Positions 46,127 through 55,304 of a stretch of 64,000 nt of DNA are shown here, one piece after another. A model generated the notes under the pieces. The model was not told the origin of the DNA. It did no database searches and was given only the letters and a program-made list of their open reading frames with translations. The DNA is from Acetobacteraceae bacterium (GTDB lineage: Bacteria; Pseudomonadota; Alphaproteobacteria; Acetobacterales; Acetobacteraceae). The stretch covers positions 1 to 64,000 of the forward strand of contig JAMXLO010000113.1 in assembly GCA_024280945.1 (NCBI GenBank). The letters run 5' to 3'. A program made the translations under genes and the position numbers. Every line of letters starts with the position of its first letter. Within the stretch, counting starts at the first letter, position 1.

Positions 46127-46525
46127 AGGAAATGACATCAGTAGACGATTCGTCTGACCGGACCGCTGATAGGCAATGCTCTCCGCGAAGCCTCGCATCA
46201 GTTTGATGCCGAGTCCGCCGATCGCCGCCGAATCGAGATCCTTGGCCAGCGGCGGGACTTCATAGGCAAGCGGATCGAACTGCCTGCCATCGTCGGAGAT
46301 CTCGGCGAACAGCGCCTCTCCATCGCACCACAGTCTGATGTGGATCTCGTGCACAGATCCAGGGTCGAACGCATACGAGATGACGTTGGTGACGGCCTCT
46401 TCCATGCAGAGTTGCAGGGCATATGCCGTTTGCGATGAGAGGCCGAGGGTCGCTGCTCGCTCCGCGACCCAACTCGTCATCCTGACGATCTCGGCACGTT
46501 CGTTGCGCAAAGTCAGAGAATGCAA
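46118..46525 (-). CDS. ATP-binding anti-sigma factor kinase-like protein (RsbW/HATPase_c_2)
   Basis: 135-residue GHKL ATPase of the anti-sigma regulatory type. The N-box is QLCMEEAVTNVISYAF, the G1 box ISDDGRQFDP and the G2 region GGLGIKLMRGF. Such kinases phosphorylate a STAS antagonist and may bind a sigma factor or partner. It starts directly after the stop of a STAS gene, so the two form a partner-switch pair. The target and any phosphatase are not in the window. Confidence 0.92.
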   Translation of the reverse strand: MHSLTLRNERAEIVRMTSWVAERAATLGLSSQTAYALQLCMEEAVTNVISYAFDPGSVHEIHIRLWCDGEALFAEISDDGRQFDPLAYEVPPLAKDLDSAAIGGLGIKLMRGFAESIAYQRSGQTNRLLMSFPVG

Positions 46526-46882
46526 TCAAGGAACCGCTCGGCTGTGGGCAAGCGCCGACGCCAACGCCGCTCCCGAGTCGCGATAGATCGGCATCAACTC
46601 GGACGCACCCATGACATCCAGCACCCGTTCCACTTCTGCCACCGGATCCAGCAGGATCAGAGTTCCCCCGCGACGTTGCAAGGTCTTCGCTCCGAGCAAC
46701 AGTGTCCGGATGCCGATCGAGGCTAAGAAACTGACGGCTGCAAGGTCAACGACAACTGCCTTGCAGGACCCCGTGATGGCGTTGAACTGCAGGTCGATGG
46801 CGTTCGCCCCGGCGATGTCCAGGCGCCCATCCAAGACGATCTTGACCACGCCAGGCGCCAAAGGCTCAACCGCCATGTCCAT
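46526..46882 (-). CDS. STAS-domain anti-sigma factor antagonist
   Basis: 118-residue STAS-domain protein with the family pattern VKIVLDGRLDIAGANAID and the phosphorylatable Ser in VSFLASIGIRTLLLG. It would be phosphorylated by the following kinase-like protein. It heads this two-gene operon and is divergent from the VOC gene, with 114 bases between. Confidence 0.92.
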   Translation of the reverse strand: MDMAVEPLAPGVVKIVLDGRLDIAGANAIDLQFNAITGSCKAVVVDLAAVSFLASIGIRTLLLGAKTLQRRGGTLILLDPVAEVERVLDVMGASELMPIYRDSGAALASALAHSRAVP

Positions 46883-46996
46883 AGGGCATCCCTTCGCTTA
46901 TGCCATTTCGCATCCGGCCTAGATGCAGGCTTCCCCAATGGTTTGCAATGTCGGGGCCTGGTGTCATGCAATTGTCAACCAGCACCGGAGGACAGC

Positions 46997-47431
46997 ATGG
47001 TTCGCGTGGTAGGCATCGACCATCTGGTGGTCAGGGTCAGCGACTACGAGAAGTCGAAATCATTCTATGGCCGGTTGTTCGCATTCCTGGGATTTGAGAT
47101 CTCTGACGAATACGAGGACGCGATCGGCTGGACCAATGGCAAGACCCGCTTCTGGATCGGTCCTGCCGATGCCGCAGGTCGCAAGCGCCAATACCGCATC
47201 GGCGACGTCGGCTTCCACCACTATGCCTTCGAACTGCGCAGCCGCAAGGACGTCGATGCGTTGCAGGACTTCCTGCACGAGCTCGGCGCCACCATCGTCG
47301 ATCCTGCCGGCGAATACTATGACGACTACTATGCCGTGTTCTTTCTCGATCCGGATGGTCTCAAGCTGGAAGGCATGAAATACGGCGAGCGTCATGCGCG
47401 CGAGGCGCGGAAGAAGGCTGCGGCGAAATGA
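46997..47431 (+). CDS. VOC family (glyoxalase-fold) protein
   Basis: 144-residue vicinal-oxygen-chelate protein. Metal-ligand candidates are His in VGIDHLVVRV, His in FHHYAFEL and Glu in LKLEGMKY. Members include glyoxalase I, extradiol dioxygenases and resistance proteins; the exact role cannot be told. The start at 46997 follows GGAGGACAGC; the open frame extends to 46943. It overlaps the MFS gene by ATGA. Confidence 0.9.
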   Translation: MVRVVGIDHLVVRVSDYEKSKSFYGRLFAFLGFEISDEYEDAIGWTNGKTRFWIGPADAAGRKRQYRIGDVGFHHYAFELRSRKDVDALQDFLHELGATIVDPAGEYYDDYYAVFFLDPDGLKLEGMKYGERHAREARKKAAAK

Positions 47432-48744
47432 CCGCAGCCTCGCCACGCTCGCTCTATGCGCGCCTGCCGGTGTTTTACGGTTGGATCGTCGTCGCCGTCG
47501 TCTTCATCACCATGGGCATTGCGGTCAATGCAAGGACGGCGTTCTCGCTGCTTTTCCCGCCGATCCTCGATGAATTCGGCTGGGAACGAGGCATGACGGC
47601 TGGCGCTTTTTCGTTTGGCTTCATCATCTCGGCCATCCTGAGCCCGACACTTGGCAGGTTGATGGATCGGCGCGGGCCAGTCGTGGTGAACGAACTGGGG
47701 GTGGTCCTGATTGGCGTCGGCCTGCTGCTTGCCACCTTGGTAACGACGCCATGGCAACTCTACGCGACACTTGGCGCGCTGGTGGGGGCTGGCAGCGTCT
47801 GCCTGGGCTACACTGGCCAGGGCCTGTTCCTGCCAAACTGGTTTGCCCGCCGCCGCGGCCTGGCAATGAGCCTGGCGTTCTCCGGTGTCGGTGTCGGGTC
47901 GGTGATCCTGTTGCCCTGGCTGGAGACCTTGATCAACCGTTCCGGCTGGCGCAGCGCCTGCACGGCACTGGGTGTCCTCGTCCTGGCTCTATTGCTGCCG
48001 CTCAACCTGCTGGTTCGACGGCGACCCGAGGATATCGGTCTGCATCCGGATGGCGACGGCACGGCACACGCCACTGACGGCGCGAGAGCGAGCCTCAGCG
48101 TCGTCGATCCGGCCTGGGTCGCAATCGACTGGACTCTTGTTCGTGCGCTGCGCACGACAAAGTTCTGGTGGATCGCTCTCGGCTACTTCTGTGCGCTGTT
48201 CACCTGGTACGCTGTGCAGGTACATCAGACGAAATACCTGCAGGAGATCGGCTTCACCCCCGCAGTCGCCGCCTGGGCTTTGGGCGGCGTCAGCCTGGCT
48301 GGCATTCCCGGCCAGATTGCGCTCGGCCACCTGTCCGATCGCATCGGCCGGGAGTTCGTCTGGGTGGTAGCAAGCCTCGGCTTCGCCGCGACATGTCTGC
48401 TCCTCCTCGCACTGCGCGATACACCGACTATGCCGTTGCTCTACCTGATGATCGCCGCACAAGGCGTCCTCGGTTACGGCGTTACCTCCGTGATCGGTGC
48501 AATCCCGGCAGAGATCTTTCAGGGGCGCCACTACGGCAGCATTTTCGGCACGTTGATGCTGGCATCCATAGCTGGCGGTGCTGTCGGGCCATGGCTCACC
48601 GGCGCACTGCACGACGCTACGGGCAGCTACAGGATGGCCTTCTGGATTGCTCTCGCCAGCAGCCTGCTTTCGGCAATCGCCGTCTGGTTCGCTGCGCCAA
48701 GAAAGGTGCGTCTTGTCGCTGGTCGCGTAGCCAACACCAGTTAG
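47428..48744 (+). CDS. MFS transporter
   Basis: 438-residue major facilitator with 12 hydrophobic segments and a central cytoplasmic loop (about 195-235, RRRPEDIGLHPDGDG). The TM2-TM3 loop GRLMDRRGPVVV and the TM8-TM9 GHLSDRIGREFVW are family motifs. It resembles the monocarboxylate/oxalate-formate antiporter group. It is translationally coupled to the VOC gene, so it may import or export the substrate of that enzyme. Confidence 0.93.
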   Translation: MTAASPRSLYARLPVFYGWIVVAVVFITMGIAVNARTAFSLLFPPILDEFGWERGMTAGAFSFGFIISAILSPTLGRLMDRRGPVVVNELGVVLIGVGLLLATLVTTPWQLYATLGALVGAGSVCLGYTGQGLFLPNWFARRRGLAMSLAFSGVGVGSVILLPWLETLINRSGWRSACTALGVLVLALLLPLNLLVRRRPEDIGLHPDGDGTAHATDGARASLSVVDPAWVAIDWTLVRALRTTKFWWIALGYFCALFTWYAVQVHQTKYLQEIGFTPAVAAWALGGVSLAGIPGQIALGHLSDRIGREFVWVVASLGFAATCLLLLALRDTPTMPLLYLMIAAQGVLGYGVTSVIGAIPAEIFQGRHYGSIFGTLMLASIAGGAVGPWLTGALHDATGSYRMAFWIALASSLLSAIAVWFAAPRKVRLVAGRVANTS

Positions 48745-48770
48745 CGAGCGCCCTCAGGAATGAGCGGCAG

Positions 48771-51700
48771 CTACGCCGCCTTGCTGTTGCCGGTTGGCCA
48801 GCGACTGGCGATGTGGTCGAGGCACGCCATCAGCGCAGGCTGCAGTCGTGCCGTTACCGCTTCGAGCCGTTCAACGAGCACCTCGGCACGCGAGTGGTCG
48901 TTGCGGGTGACCGCGTCGGCGATTTCCTCCAGTACCTCTCCGAGGCCAATGGCACCGCATGTCTCCGCCAGACCGCTGATCTCTTCGCAGTTGCGCACGA
49001 TCGCTCCCGCTTCCCAGCCTGGCAGCAGCTCGCCGAGCCGCATGCAGCGTGCGATCGCGTCAGCGGCGAAATCGGCGATGCAGGCGCGCGCGCGCTCCAT
49101 CCCGACCACCGCCACCATTTCTTCAAGGAAGACCAGCGAAACATCGGCGTCGTAGCTGTCGATCGCACCGCCCGAAGCTGCCTGCGCCAAGCCGCCACCA
49201 AAGATTCGCGCAGAAGGACCACCGGACAGCCAGCGACGCAGTGTGGCCCCAAGTCGGTCGAGATTGATCGGCTTTTCCAGCACCGCGGTGAAACCTGCCT
49301 CGATGCAACGCTTGTGAATCACCGCGCCATTAAGTCCGGTCAAAGCAATGATCGGAATTGAGGCGCCGCGCCCACTCATGCCACGGATCTTCTGGGTCGC
49401 CTCGAAGCCATCGCAATGCGGCATCTGAATGTCCATCAAGATGGCGTCGAAGCTGTCGTGGCTCGCAAGCCGCACCGCCTCGTCGCCATCATTGGCAACG
49501 AACGTGGAGAAGCCACGCCGCGACAAACCAGCGACCAATAGCGATTGGTTCACCTTGTCGTCTTCCACCACGAGAATCCGGCCGCCACGCGCCACCGCTG
49601 CGAGCGGTTCCAGCACCTCCAGTGGCGATCGCTGCGCCAGCAACTGCTGGGCCGCCGATGCGACTTCATAGGGATCAGCAGTGGCGGCGATCACTGCATC
49701 GACGTTGGCGTCTGTCTCCTCATTGCCCTGCCAGATGACCAGCGCGCGCCTGCCGAACGCCGTGTCCCGCAGTCTGTGCACGAACACCTCGGTCGACATG
49801 CCGAGCAGTCTGCCCTGCACAATGACCAGGTCGAGTGCGCCGCGTTGCGCCTCGATACGCTCCGCGAGCGCCAGCCCAAGATAACCGTCTGTCGCCACCT
49901 CGACGACGATGCCGTTGTCGCCCAGCAGGCCTGCGACTGATCGCGCCCCGGCATCGTCATTGCCGACCAGCAGAGCGGTCCGGCCAGGGAACAATTGACC
50001 GGCAGAGGAGTGCGCAATGCGCTCGGTCGGGAACTCGAAGGTGAACTCGCTGCCGACGCCCAGCGCGCTTTCCACCGTCAGCGTGCCACCCATCAGCATC
50101 GCGTTCTCGCGGCACAGCGCCAGGCCGAGGCCGAGACCTGGATGCGCGCCATTCTCCTGGTCGTGGCCGCGGCGGAACCGCTCGAAGATCAGGTCACGAT
50201 CCTCAGGCGCGATGCCTGGCCCGGTATCCGAGACTGAGAGCTTGATGGTGGGCGTGTCTGATGAACCGGCAACGGCAGAGGCGCGAATCTCGACGTGACC
50301 ATGGTGGGTAAACTTGATGGCGTTGCCGACCAGGTTGAACAGCACCTGGCGCAGGCGGGCCGGGTCAACCAGCCAATGCCCGCGCAGCAGGTCGTCGTAA
50401 CGGGTCTTCAGTTCGAGGCCCTTGTCGCGCGCCTGCGGTTGCAGCGTATCGGTGACCTCGCGCACCAGGCCGATCACATCCACTTCGTCGGTCTGCAATC
50501 CGGCGCCGCCCACCTCGCCGCTGGCGATCTCCAGCAGTCCATTCAGCATCGCCAGCAAGGCATCGCAGCTCGCCCGGATGCGTTCCAGCCAAAGCCGTTG
50601 CTCCTGTTCCAGTTCGCTGTCGAGCAGCAGCGAACAGATCCCCATGATCGAGTTCATCGGCGTGCGCACGTCGTGACCCAGCGCTGCGAGGACCCTGTCC
50701 CGGTCGTGCGCGACTGTTGCCGCCTGTTCCTGCGCCGCGTCGCGCGCACTCGTCGCCGACTGCAGTTTTGCAGCCTGTTCGACCTCGAGCGTCACGTCAC
50801 GGCCGGCGCAGACATAGCCGCCGTTCGGCAGCGGTTCGATCCGCAACCGGTGAACGCGGTCTGCGCCCTCTTCAGTGGATAATGTGACCCGGATGTTATC
50901 CTGGCACGAGTGCGCATCCAGCGCCTCGGCGACGCGTTGGCCAGCATCCTGCGATGGCACCAGTCCAAGCACCGTTAGCAGCGGCTGGCCGAGCGCATCC
51001 CGCAACTGGTCGGGCGCGAAGCCTTGAACCACCGTGATACAGCCGCGGCGATCAAGCTCAACCTGCCAGTCAGTTCCGAAACCGATCGGTGCGGGAACCG
51101 AGCGATCCCCCTTCGAGCGCACCGAAACAGCGAGCGCTATGCAGGAGAGCCACACTGCCAGCAGGTAGCCACCGAGGATGGCCACCGCACGTGTCCCCAG
51201 CCAATGGGTCTTGAGCGCTACGTCGGTTCCTATGCTGGCACTGACGGTTGCATCCACGCTGTGAAGCGGCGCCGATACCGACAGCTGAACCGGAAAGCCC
51301 AGCACTCGGTTCGCCACCTCCAGCAATTGGCTGCTCCAATCAGAGTTCACGCCGCTCGCTATCGCCGGCGGCTGTCGTGTCGCGGTCTGATTGGACAGCA
51401 CCAGCGGGCCGTCGACGCCACGAAGCTCGATCGCAACACCAGGCCCGAGCCACGTATGACCGATCGTCCGCGCCAGATCATCGAGCCGGAACAGGGCGCC
51501 GACCAAGCCTGCCGGCTTGCCCGCCGCATCCCGAACGATTCTGGTCAGCAGCAGCGACATTCCGCTCCGCAGCCAGGAGTCGCTTCGCTGCAGGGACAGC
51601 ACCATACCGTTGTCGGCGGTCGCACGGCGGAACCAATCAGCGTCTCCCACCGACGCGTCGGCGGCCGCGAACGGCGACGAGGCGGCCAATAACTGCCCGG

Positions 51701-52031
51701 AGGCGTTCACGGCAAACGTGGCGGCAGATGGCGGGACCGCGGTCTGCAGGCGCAGAAGCCGGCTGGTCAGCGCAATCTTGTCGCCCTGGAGATCGCTCGC
51801 ACGGATGCTGTCGCTCATGTCGGCAAAGTGCTCGAGCGGTATGTCGATTGATGCCGCCACCGCGCCAGCCGCAACCGTCAGGCTGTTGAGCGTGTCGCGC
51901 GCCACCTGTGCGGTCTGAATGAATGCCGTGAGACCCCAGGCACCGACCAGCAGCAACGCCACGGCCGACAGGGCGACCGGACGGGAAATCAGTCCTAGCG
52001 GCGCCACGAGGACGTTGACGACGCGCTTCAC
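48771..52031 (-). CDS. Hybrid sensor histidine kinase with pseudo-receiver, receiver and degenerate HPt
   Basis: 1086-residue membrane kinase. TM1 (about 17-40), periplasmic Cache-like region (about 41-281), TM2 (about 282-304), PAS (about 325-415), HisKA with His453 (ALGHDVRTPMNS), HATPase_c ([22 protein letters not shown]). The first receiver (about 700-815) reads DLVIVQGRLLG where the phospho-acceptor Asp should be. The second receiver is intact (VVEDDKVNQ, DAILMDIQMP, EKPIN). The C-terminal helical module resembles HPt, but where the active His is expected it reads CEEISGLAETCGA. It is monocistronic; nothing shows its ligand. Confidence 0.92.
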   Translation of the reverse strand: MKRVVNVLVAPLGLISRPVALSAVALLLVGAWGLTAFIQTAQVARDTLNSLTVAAGAVAASIDIPLEHFADMSDSIRASDLQGDKIALTSRLLRLQTAVPPSAATFAVNASGQLLAASSPFAAADASVGDADWFRRATADNGMVLSLQRSDSWLRSGMSLLLTRIVRDAAGKPAGLVGALFRLDDLARTIGHTWLGPGVAIELRGVDGPLVLSNQTATRQPPAIASGVNSDWSSQLLEVANRVLGFPVQLSVSAPLHSVDATVSASIGTDVALKTHWLGTRAVAILGGYLLAVWLSCIALAVSVRSKGDRSVPAPIGFGTDWQVELDRRGCITVVQGFAPDQLRDALGQPLLTVLGLVPSQDAGQRVAEALDAHSCQDNIRVTLSTEEGADRVHRLRIEPLPNGGYVCAGRDVTLEVEQAAKLQSATSARDAAQEQAATVAHDRDRVLAALGHDVRTPMNSIMGICSLLLDSELEQEQRLWLERIRASCDALLAMLNGLLEIASGEVGGAGLQTDEVDVIGLVREVTDTLQPQARDKGLELKTRYDDLLRGHWLVDPARLRQVLFNLVGNAIKFTHHGHVEIRASAVAGSSDTPTIKLSVSDTGPGIAPEDRDLIFERFRRGHDQENGAHPGLGLGLALCRENAMLMGGTLTVESALGVGSEFTFEFPTERIAHSSAGQLFPGRTALLVGNDDAGARSVAGLLGDNGIVVEVATDGYLGLALAERIEAQRGALDLVIVQGRLLGMSTEVFVHRLRDTAFGRRALVIWQGNEETDANVDAVIAATADPYEVASAAQQLLAQRSPLEVLEPLAAVARGGRILVVEDDKVNQSLLVAGLSRRGFSTFVANDGDEAVRLASHDSFDAILMDIQMPHCDGFEATQKIRGMSGRGASIPIIALTGLNGAVIHKRCIEAGFTAVLEKPINLDRLGATLRRWLSGGPSARIFGGGLAQAASGGAIDSYDADVSLVFLEEMVAVVGMERARACIADFAADAIARCMRLGELLPGWEAGAIVRNCEEISGLAETCGAIGLGEVLEEIADAVTRNDHSRAEVLVERLEAVTARLQPALMACLDHIASRWPTGNSKAA

Positions 52032-52125
52032 CGCGACCTCCCTCGATTATGGGCTGAAATCTATCCGCCGAAGCCTACGACTTGGTTTCAGCCGGCGCGT
52101 TTGAGACGCAACTTGAGCTAACGGC

Positions 52126-52677
52126 TCATAATACCTTGCTGCGAGCACAGTCGAACCAAACTTGCCCGTTCCTATCCGAAGGGCTTATGTCCAGGACAGC
52201 GAGCGTCGTCCCCGCCTCACCCACCTCGAGTAGTCCCCCGCTGAGCAGCACCAGGATGTGGCTGAGCGCGGCCGCGTCTGAGCCAAGAGACGCAGCCAGG
52301 GCATGCGGTCCGGTAGCGCGCCCAACGACACGCCACGAGCCTGCCGCTCCGTTGAAACGAAGCGGAATGGCGGCCTGGGACCGCAGGGAAACAGGCTGGA
52401 GAGCCAGGGCCAAACTCAACGGCGCATTGCGCTGTACTGCGATCTGGAGCGAGACACCGGGTGCTGACGCCTCGGCGGCACAGTCGTCCCCGCCTGTGCG
52501 GAACGTCCAGGTCGTGTGGATGGTCGGACTTGCAGGCCGACGAGGCGGCGGAGGGGGCGGAACTGGAGGTATCGGTAGCGGCGGTGCCGCCTCTTCGACC
52601 GGTTGCGGCGCGCAGCCATTCATGAATAGCAAGCCGCTCAATGCGACGACGCAAGCGACCTGAACCCGCGTCGTCAC
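52126..52677 (-). CDS. Putative lipoprotein
   Basis: 183-residue exported protein. The lipobox is FMNGC (Cys22). A Pro-rich linker (PPLPIPPVPPPPPP) leads to a beta-rich domain of unknown function with SWRVVGRATGPHALAASLG. A Pro linker after the lipid anchor suggests it spans the periplasm toward the peptidoglycan. It is just after an OmpA-family gene on the same strand (12-base gap), so the two may be co-transcribed. Confidence 0.72.
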   Translation of the reverse strand: MTTRVQVACVVALSGLLFMNGCAPQPVEEAAPPLPIPPVPPPPPPRRPASPTIHTTWTFRTGGDDCAAEASAPGVSLQIAVQRNAPLSLALALQPVSLRSQAAIPLRFNGAAGSWRVVGRATGPHALAASLGSDAAALSHILVLLSGGLLEVGEAGTTLAVLDISPSDRNGQVWFDCARSKVL

Positions 52678-52689
52678 GGCTCGGCACCT

Positions 52690-53754
52690 TCAGCGGATGA
52701 TGATCTCGACCCGACGGTTCTGCGGCTCGCGCACATTGGGGCCCGTCGGCACCAACAGGTGCGTGTCGCCAAAGCCTTGTACAGTGATGGCATTCTGCGG
52801 CACACCGTCCTTGATCAGTTCTGCCTTGACGGCATTCGCCCGCCGGATCGACAGACCCATATTGTAGCGTGGTGTGCCGGACGTGTCCGTGTAGCCATTC
52901 ACCTCGATCCGCGTGTACTGGACATGGGTCGAGTTGTCTGCCGCTTCCTTGATGATCTGTCGCGCGCGATCAGACAGCGTCGCCTTGTCCCAGTCGAAGA
53001 ACACGAGATACGACCTCGCCGGCGCCGGAGCCGGCGCAGCCTCAGCGGGAGGGGCGACCGGAACCGGCGCCGCTACATTGAAGGCATACCGGACGCCGAG
53101 CATGAAGCTGTGATTGTACTGGCTCTGCGCCTTAACTCCGATCGGCACCGGTGCAGCCAGTCCTGACACGGACTGCGATCCATCGAATGTCTCGCTATAA
53201 GGCTTGCCGAAGAAGCGATATTCCGTGGTCAGCGACAGGCCGGGCACCCCAGGCATCGGAAAAGACAGGCCGCCGATGGCCTGGAAAGCGAACCCACCTT
53301 TCGTCTGGTCAACATGGCTGCCGAGCGCCGGGAAGGCAGCCGGCGTGAATACCGTTGTGCGATTGAAATTGGTCCAGGCGTAGCCCGCACCACCGCCGAT
53401 ATAGGGAAAGATCCAGGGTGCCCCGACATCGATATCGAACAGGACATTGGCCATGGCGCCATAGGTCTGAACCGACCCGCTTGAGCTCGCGGCCAATGCC
53501 TCACGATTGAGCCCCGCCCAGCGATAGTTGCCCTCGACCTCGAACCGGAACCCATTGCCCAGGGCATAACCGACGCTGGCGAGACCCGCCGCCCCGCCTT
53601 TTGGCTCCGCCACCGTTACCCGGGAATTAGACCAGTTCTCCGGCAGGTTATAGCCGGCACCGGCGCCGATATAGAGGCCCTGAAACGGCTGCGCCTGTGC
53701 CGCGCATGCTGCGCCGACAAGGGCTGCCGCCAACCAGAGAGTGCGCAACCGCAT
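52690..53754 (-). CDS. OmpA-family outer membrane protein, copy 1
   Basis: 354-residue outer membrane protein. Signal peptide 1-21 (AAQAQ), eight-strand beta-barrel (about 22-230, starting GLYIGAGAGYNLPEN), Pro/Ala linker, and C-terminal OmpA peptidoglycan-binding domain (about 245-354) with FDWDKATLSD, VNGYTDTSGTPRYNMGLSIR and NRRVEIIIR. The domain is nearly identical to that of the next gene, while the barrels differ. It lies 81 bases after copy 2, separated by a terminator. Confidence 0.93.
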   Translation of the reverse strand: MRLRTLWLAAALVGAACAAQAQPFQGLYIGAGAGYNLPENWSNSRVTVAEPKGGAAGLASVGYALGNGFRFEVEGNYRWAGLNREALAASSSGSVQTYGAMANVLFDIDVGAPWIFPYIGGGAGYAWTNFNRTTVFTPAAFPALGSHVDQTKGGFAFQAIGGLSFPMPGVPGLSLTTEYRFFGKPYSETFDGSQSVSGLAAPVPIGVKAQSQYNHSFMLGVRYAFNVAAPVPVAPPAEAAPAPAPARSYLVFFDWDKATLSDRARQIIKEAADNSTHVQYTRIEVNGYTDTSGTPRYNMGLSIRRANAVKAELIKDGVPQNAITVQGFGDTHLLVPTGPNVREPQNRRVEIIIR

Positions 53755-53780
53755 GGCTCAGGTCCTCCTCGGCGCGGACG

Positions 53781-53804
53781 AAAAGGGGCGCCTTCCGGCG
53801 CCCC
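53781..53804 (-). terminator. Intrinsic terminator after OmpA copy 2
   Basis: On the minus strand, perfect 8-base-pair stem GGGGCGCC/GGCGCCCC with loop GGAA followed by TTTT. It lies 31 bases after the stop of OmpA copy 2 and 26 bases before the start of copy 1. This is the clearest intrinsic terminator in the window. Confidence 0.88.
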
Positions 53805-53835
53805 GATCCGCTGTCTTGACTTGTTCGGCCAGCGA

Positions 53836-55032
53836 TCAGCGAATGATGATCTCGACGCGCCGGTTCTGCGGCTCGCGCACACCAGGGCCGGTGGGGACCA
53901 GCAGGTGTGTGTCGCCGAAGCCTTGCGCCGTGATTGCATTGGCCGGCACACCGTCCTTGATCAGTTCCGCTTTCACCGCGTTGGCACGGCGGATCGACAG
54001 ACCCATGTTGTACTTCGGCGTGCCCGACGTATCGGTGTAGCCGTTCACTTCGATGCGCGTGTACTGCACCCTGGTTGAGTTGTCGGCCGCCTCGCGAATG
54101 ATCTGGCGTGCACGGTCGGTGAGCGTCGCCTTGTCCCAATCGAAGAATACCAGATACGAGCGCGCTGGAGCCTGGGCCGGAACCGGTGCGGGAGCCGGCG
54201 GCGGCGGTGGCGGGGCGACACCGAAGTTGTAGCGCAGGCCGACCAGGACTGAGTGGTTATAGCTCGGGCCGAGCGTCACGCTGGCGGGCGTGGTTGCGAA
54301 CCTGCCGGCGGTCGACGTCGCGAATGCCTGGCCGGTGTAAGTGCGATTGCTCGTGGTTCCAAGGAAGCGGTACTCAGCCGTCGCGGCCAATCCAGGCACG
54401 ACCATCGGAAGCGGGAACGCCGCACCGACAATGGCCTGATAGGCGAACGAACCCTCTGTTGTGTTTCCGCCTGCGTTGAAGTTGCCCACACCGAAAGTCG
54501 ACCCACCGAAGCCCGCGAAGGTAGGCGTGGTGAACGGCAGGTTGTTGCGCAGGTTCCACTTCTCGGCGATCCACTGATAGCCCACACCAGCGCCGAGGTA
54601 TGGAACGAACCACGGCGTCAGGCCGTTGAAGTCGTACAGCACATTGACCATCGCGCCGTACTTCTGCTCGGTGAATCCCCCGCCGATCGCATTGATCGAG
54701 TTGCCGGCGTTCGTTGTGAAACCATTGTTCTTGTTGTTGCGGTAGTCACCTTCGACTTCTGCGCGCAACCCGTTGCCGAAGCCCCAACCAACAGACGCAA
54801 GGCCCACGAACCCGGTGCTGCCCTTTATCTGGCCATTCAGGTTGCCGAAGATGGGCACGCCGCTCGTCGACCCGAAGAACGTTGTCGGGACGCCGCCCCG
54901 CTTAATGTTCTCTTGCTGCGTGATGTTCACGCCGACACCCGCGCCGACGTAGAGTCCGGTGACCGGCTGCGCACTCGCCACTATCGGCGTCGCCAACATT
55001 GTGGCCGCCAGGAGTGCACTCCGAAGCTGCAT
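53836..55032 (-). CDS. OmpA-family outer membrane protein, copy 2
   Basis: 398-residue paralogue of copy 1. Signal peptide 1-22 (ASAQ), longer beta-barrel (about 23-270, including GLYVGAGVGVNITQQ), linker of Pro/Ala, and a C-terminal OmpA domain nearly identical to copy 1 (VNGYTDTSGTPKYNMGLSIR, NRRVEIIIR). The extra barrel length comes from longer surface loops rich in Asn and Gly. Monocistronic, ended by an intrinsic terminator. Confidence 0.93.
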   Translation of the reverse strand: MQLRSALLAATMLATPIVASAQPVTGLYVGAGVGVNITQQENIKRGGVPTTFFGSTSGVPIFGNLNGQIKGSTGFVGLASVGWGFGNGLRAEVEGDYRNNKNNGFTTNAGNSINAIGGGFTEQKYGAMVNVLYDFNGLTPWFVPYLGAGVGYQWIAEKWNLRNNLPFTTPTFAGFGGSTFGVGNFNAGGNTTEGSFAYQAIVGAAFPLPMVVPGLAATAEYRFLGTTSNRTYTGQAFATSTAGRFATTPASVTLGPSYNHSVLVGLRYNFGVAPPPPPPAPAPVPAQAPARSYLVFFDWDKATLTDRARQIIREAADNSTRVQYTRIEVNGYTDTSGTPKYNMGLSIRRANAVKAELIKDGVPANAITAQGFGDTHLLVPTGPGVREPQNRRVEIIIR

Positions 55033-55207
55033 TTGCTTTCTCCTCGTTCTGCCGGCGCCAGCCCTGGCGCGGTTGTCCCCTCAGGGCACTGAATGCCCTT
55101 TCGCTCAACCAACCATAGCCAAGAACGACCGCTAACGCGAGAGGGCGTCACGCTTTTCGGGCACAGTGTTGCCGGACGGCAACATCCCAGTTGACGCCGA
55201 TCCACGG

Positions 55208-55300
55208 CGGAAGAGAGCAGGAGTCGAACCTACCCGGAGCCGCCGAGCAGCCCCAACCGGCTTTGAAGGCCGGCCGGCCCACCGGAGCCGCTTCTCTTCC
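55208..55300 (-). tRNA. selC: tRNA-Sec (anticodon UCA)
   Basis: 93-base selenocysteine tRNA that reads UGA. The 8-bp acceptor GGAAGAGA/TCTCTTCC, discriminator G, long extra arm, T arm GGGTAGGTTCGACTCCTG and anticodon arm GCCGGC-CTTCAAA-GCCGGT with anticodon TCA match bacterial selC, which also has TTGGGGC after the anticodon arm. CC but not CCA is encoded (the next base is G). It lies 4 bases after selA on the same strand, so selA and selC are likely one transcript. Confidence 0.95.
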
Positions 55301-55304
55301 GCGA

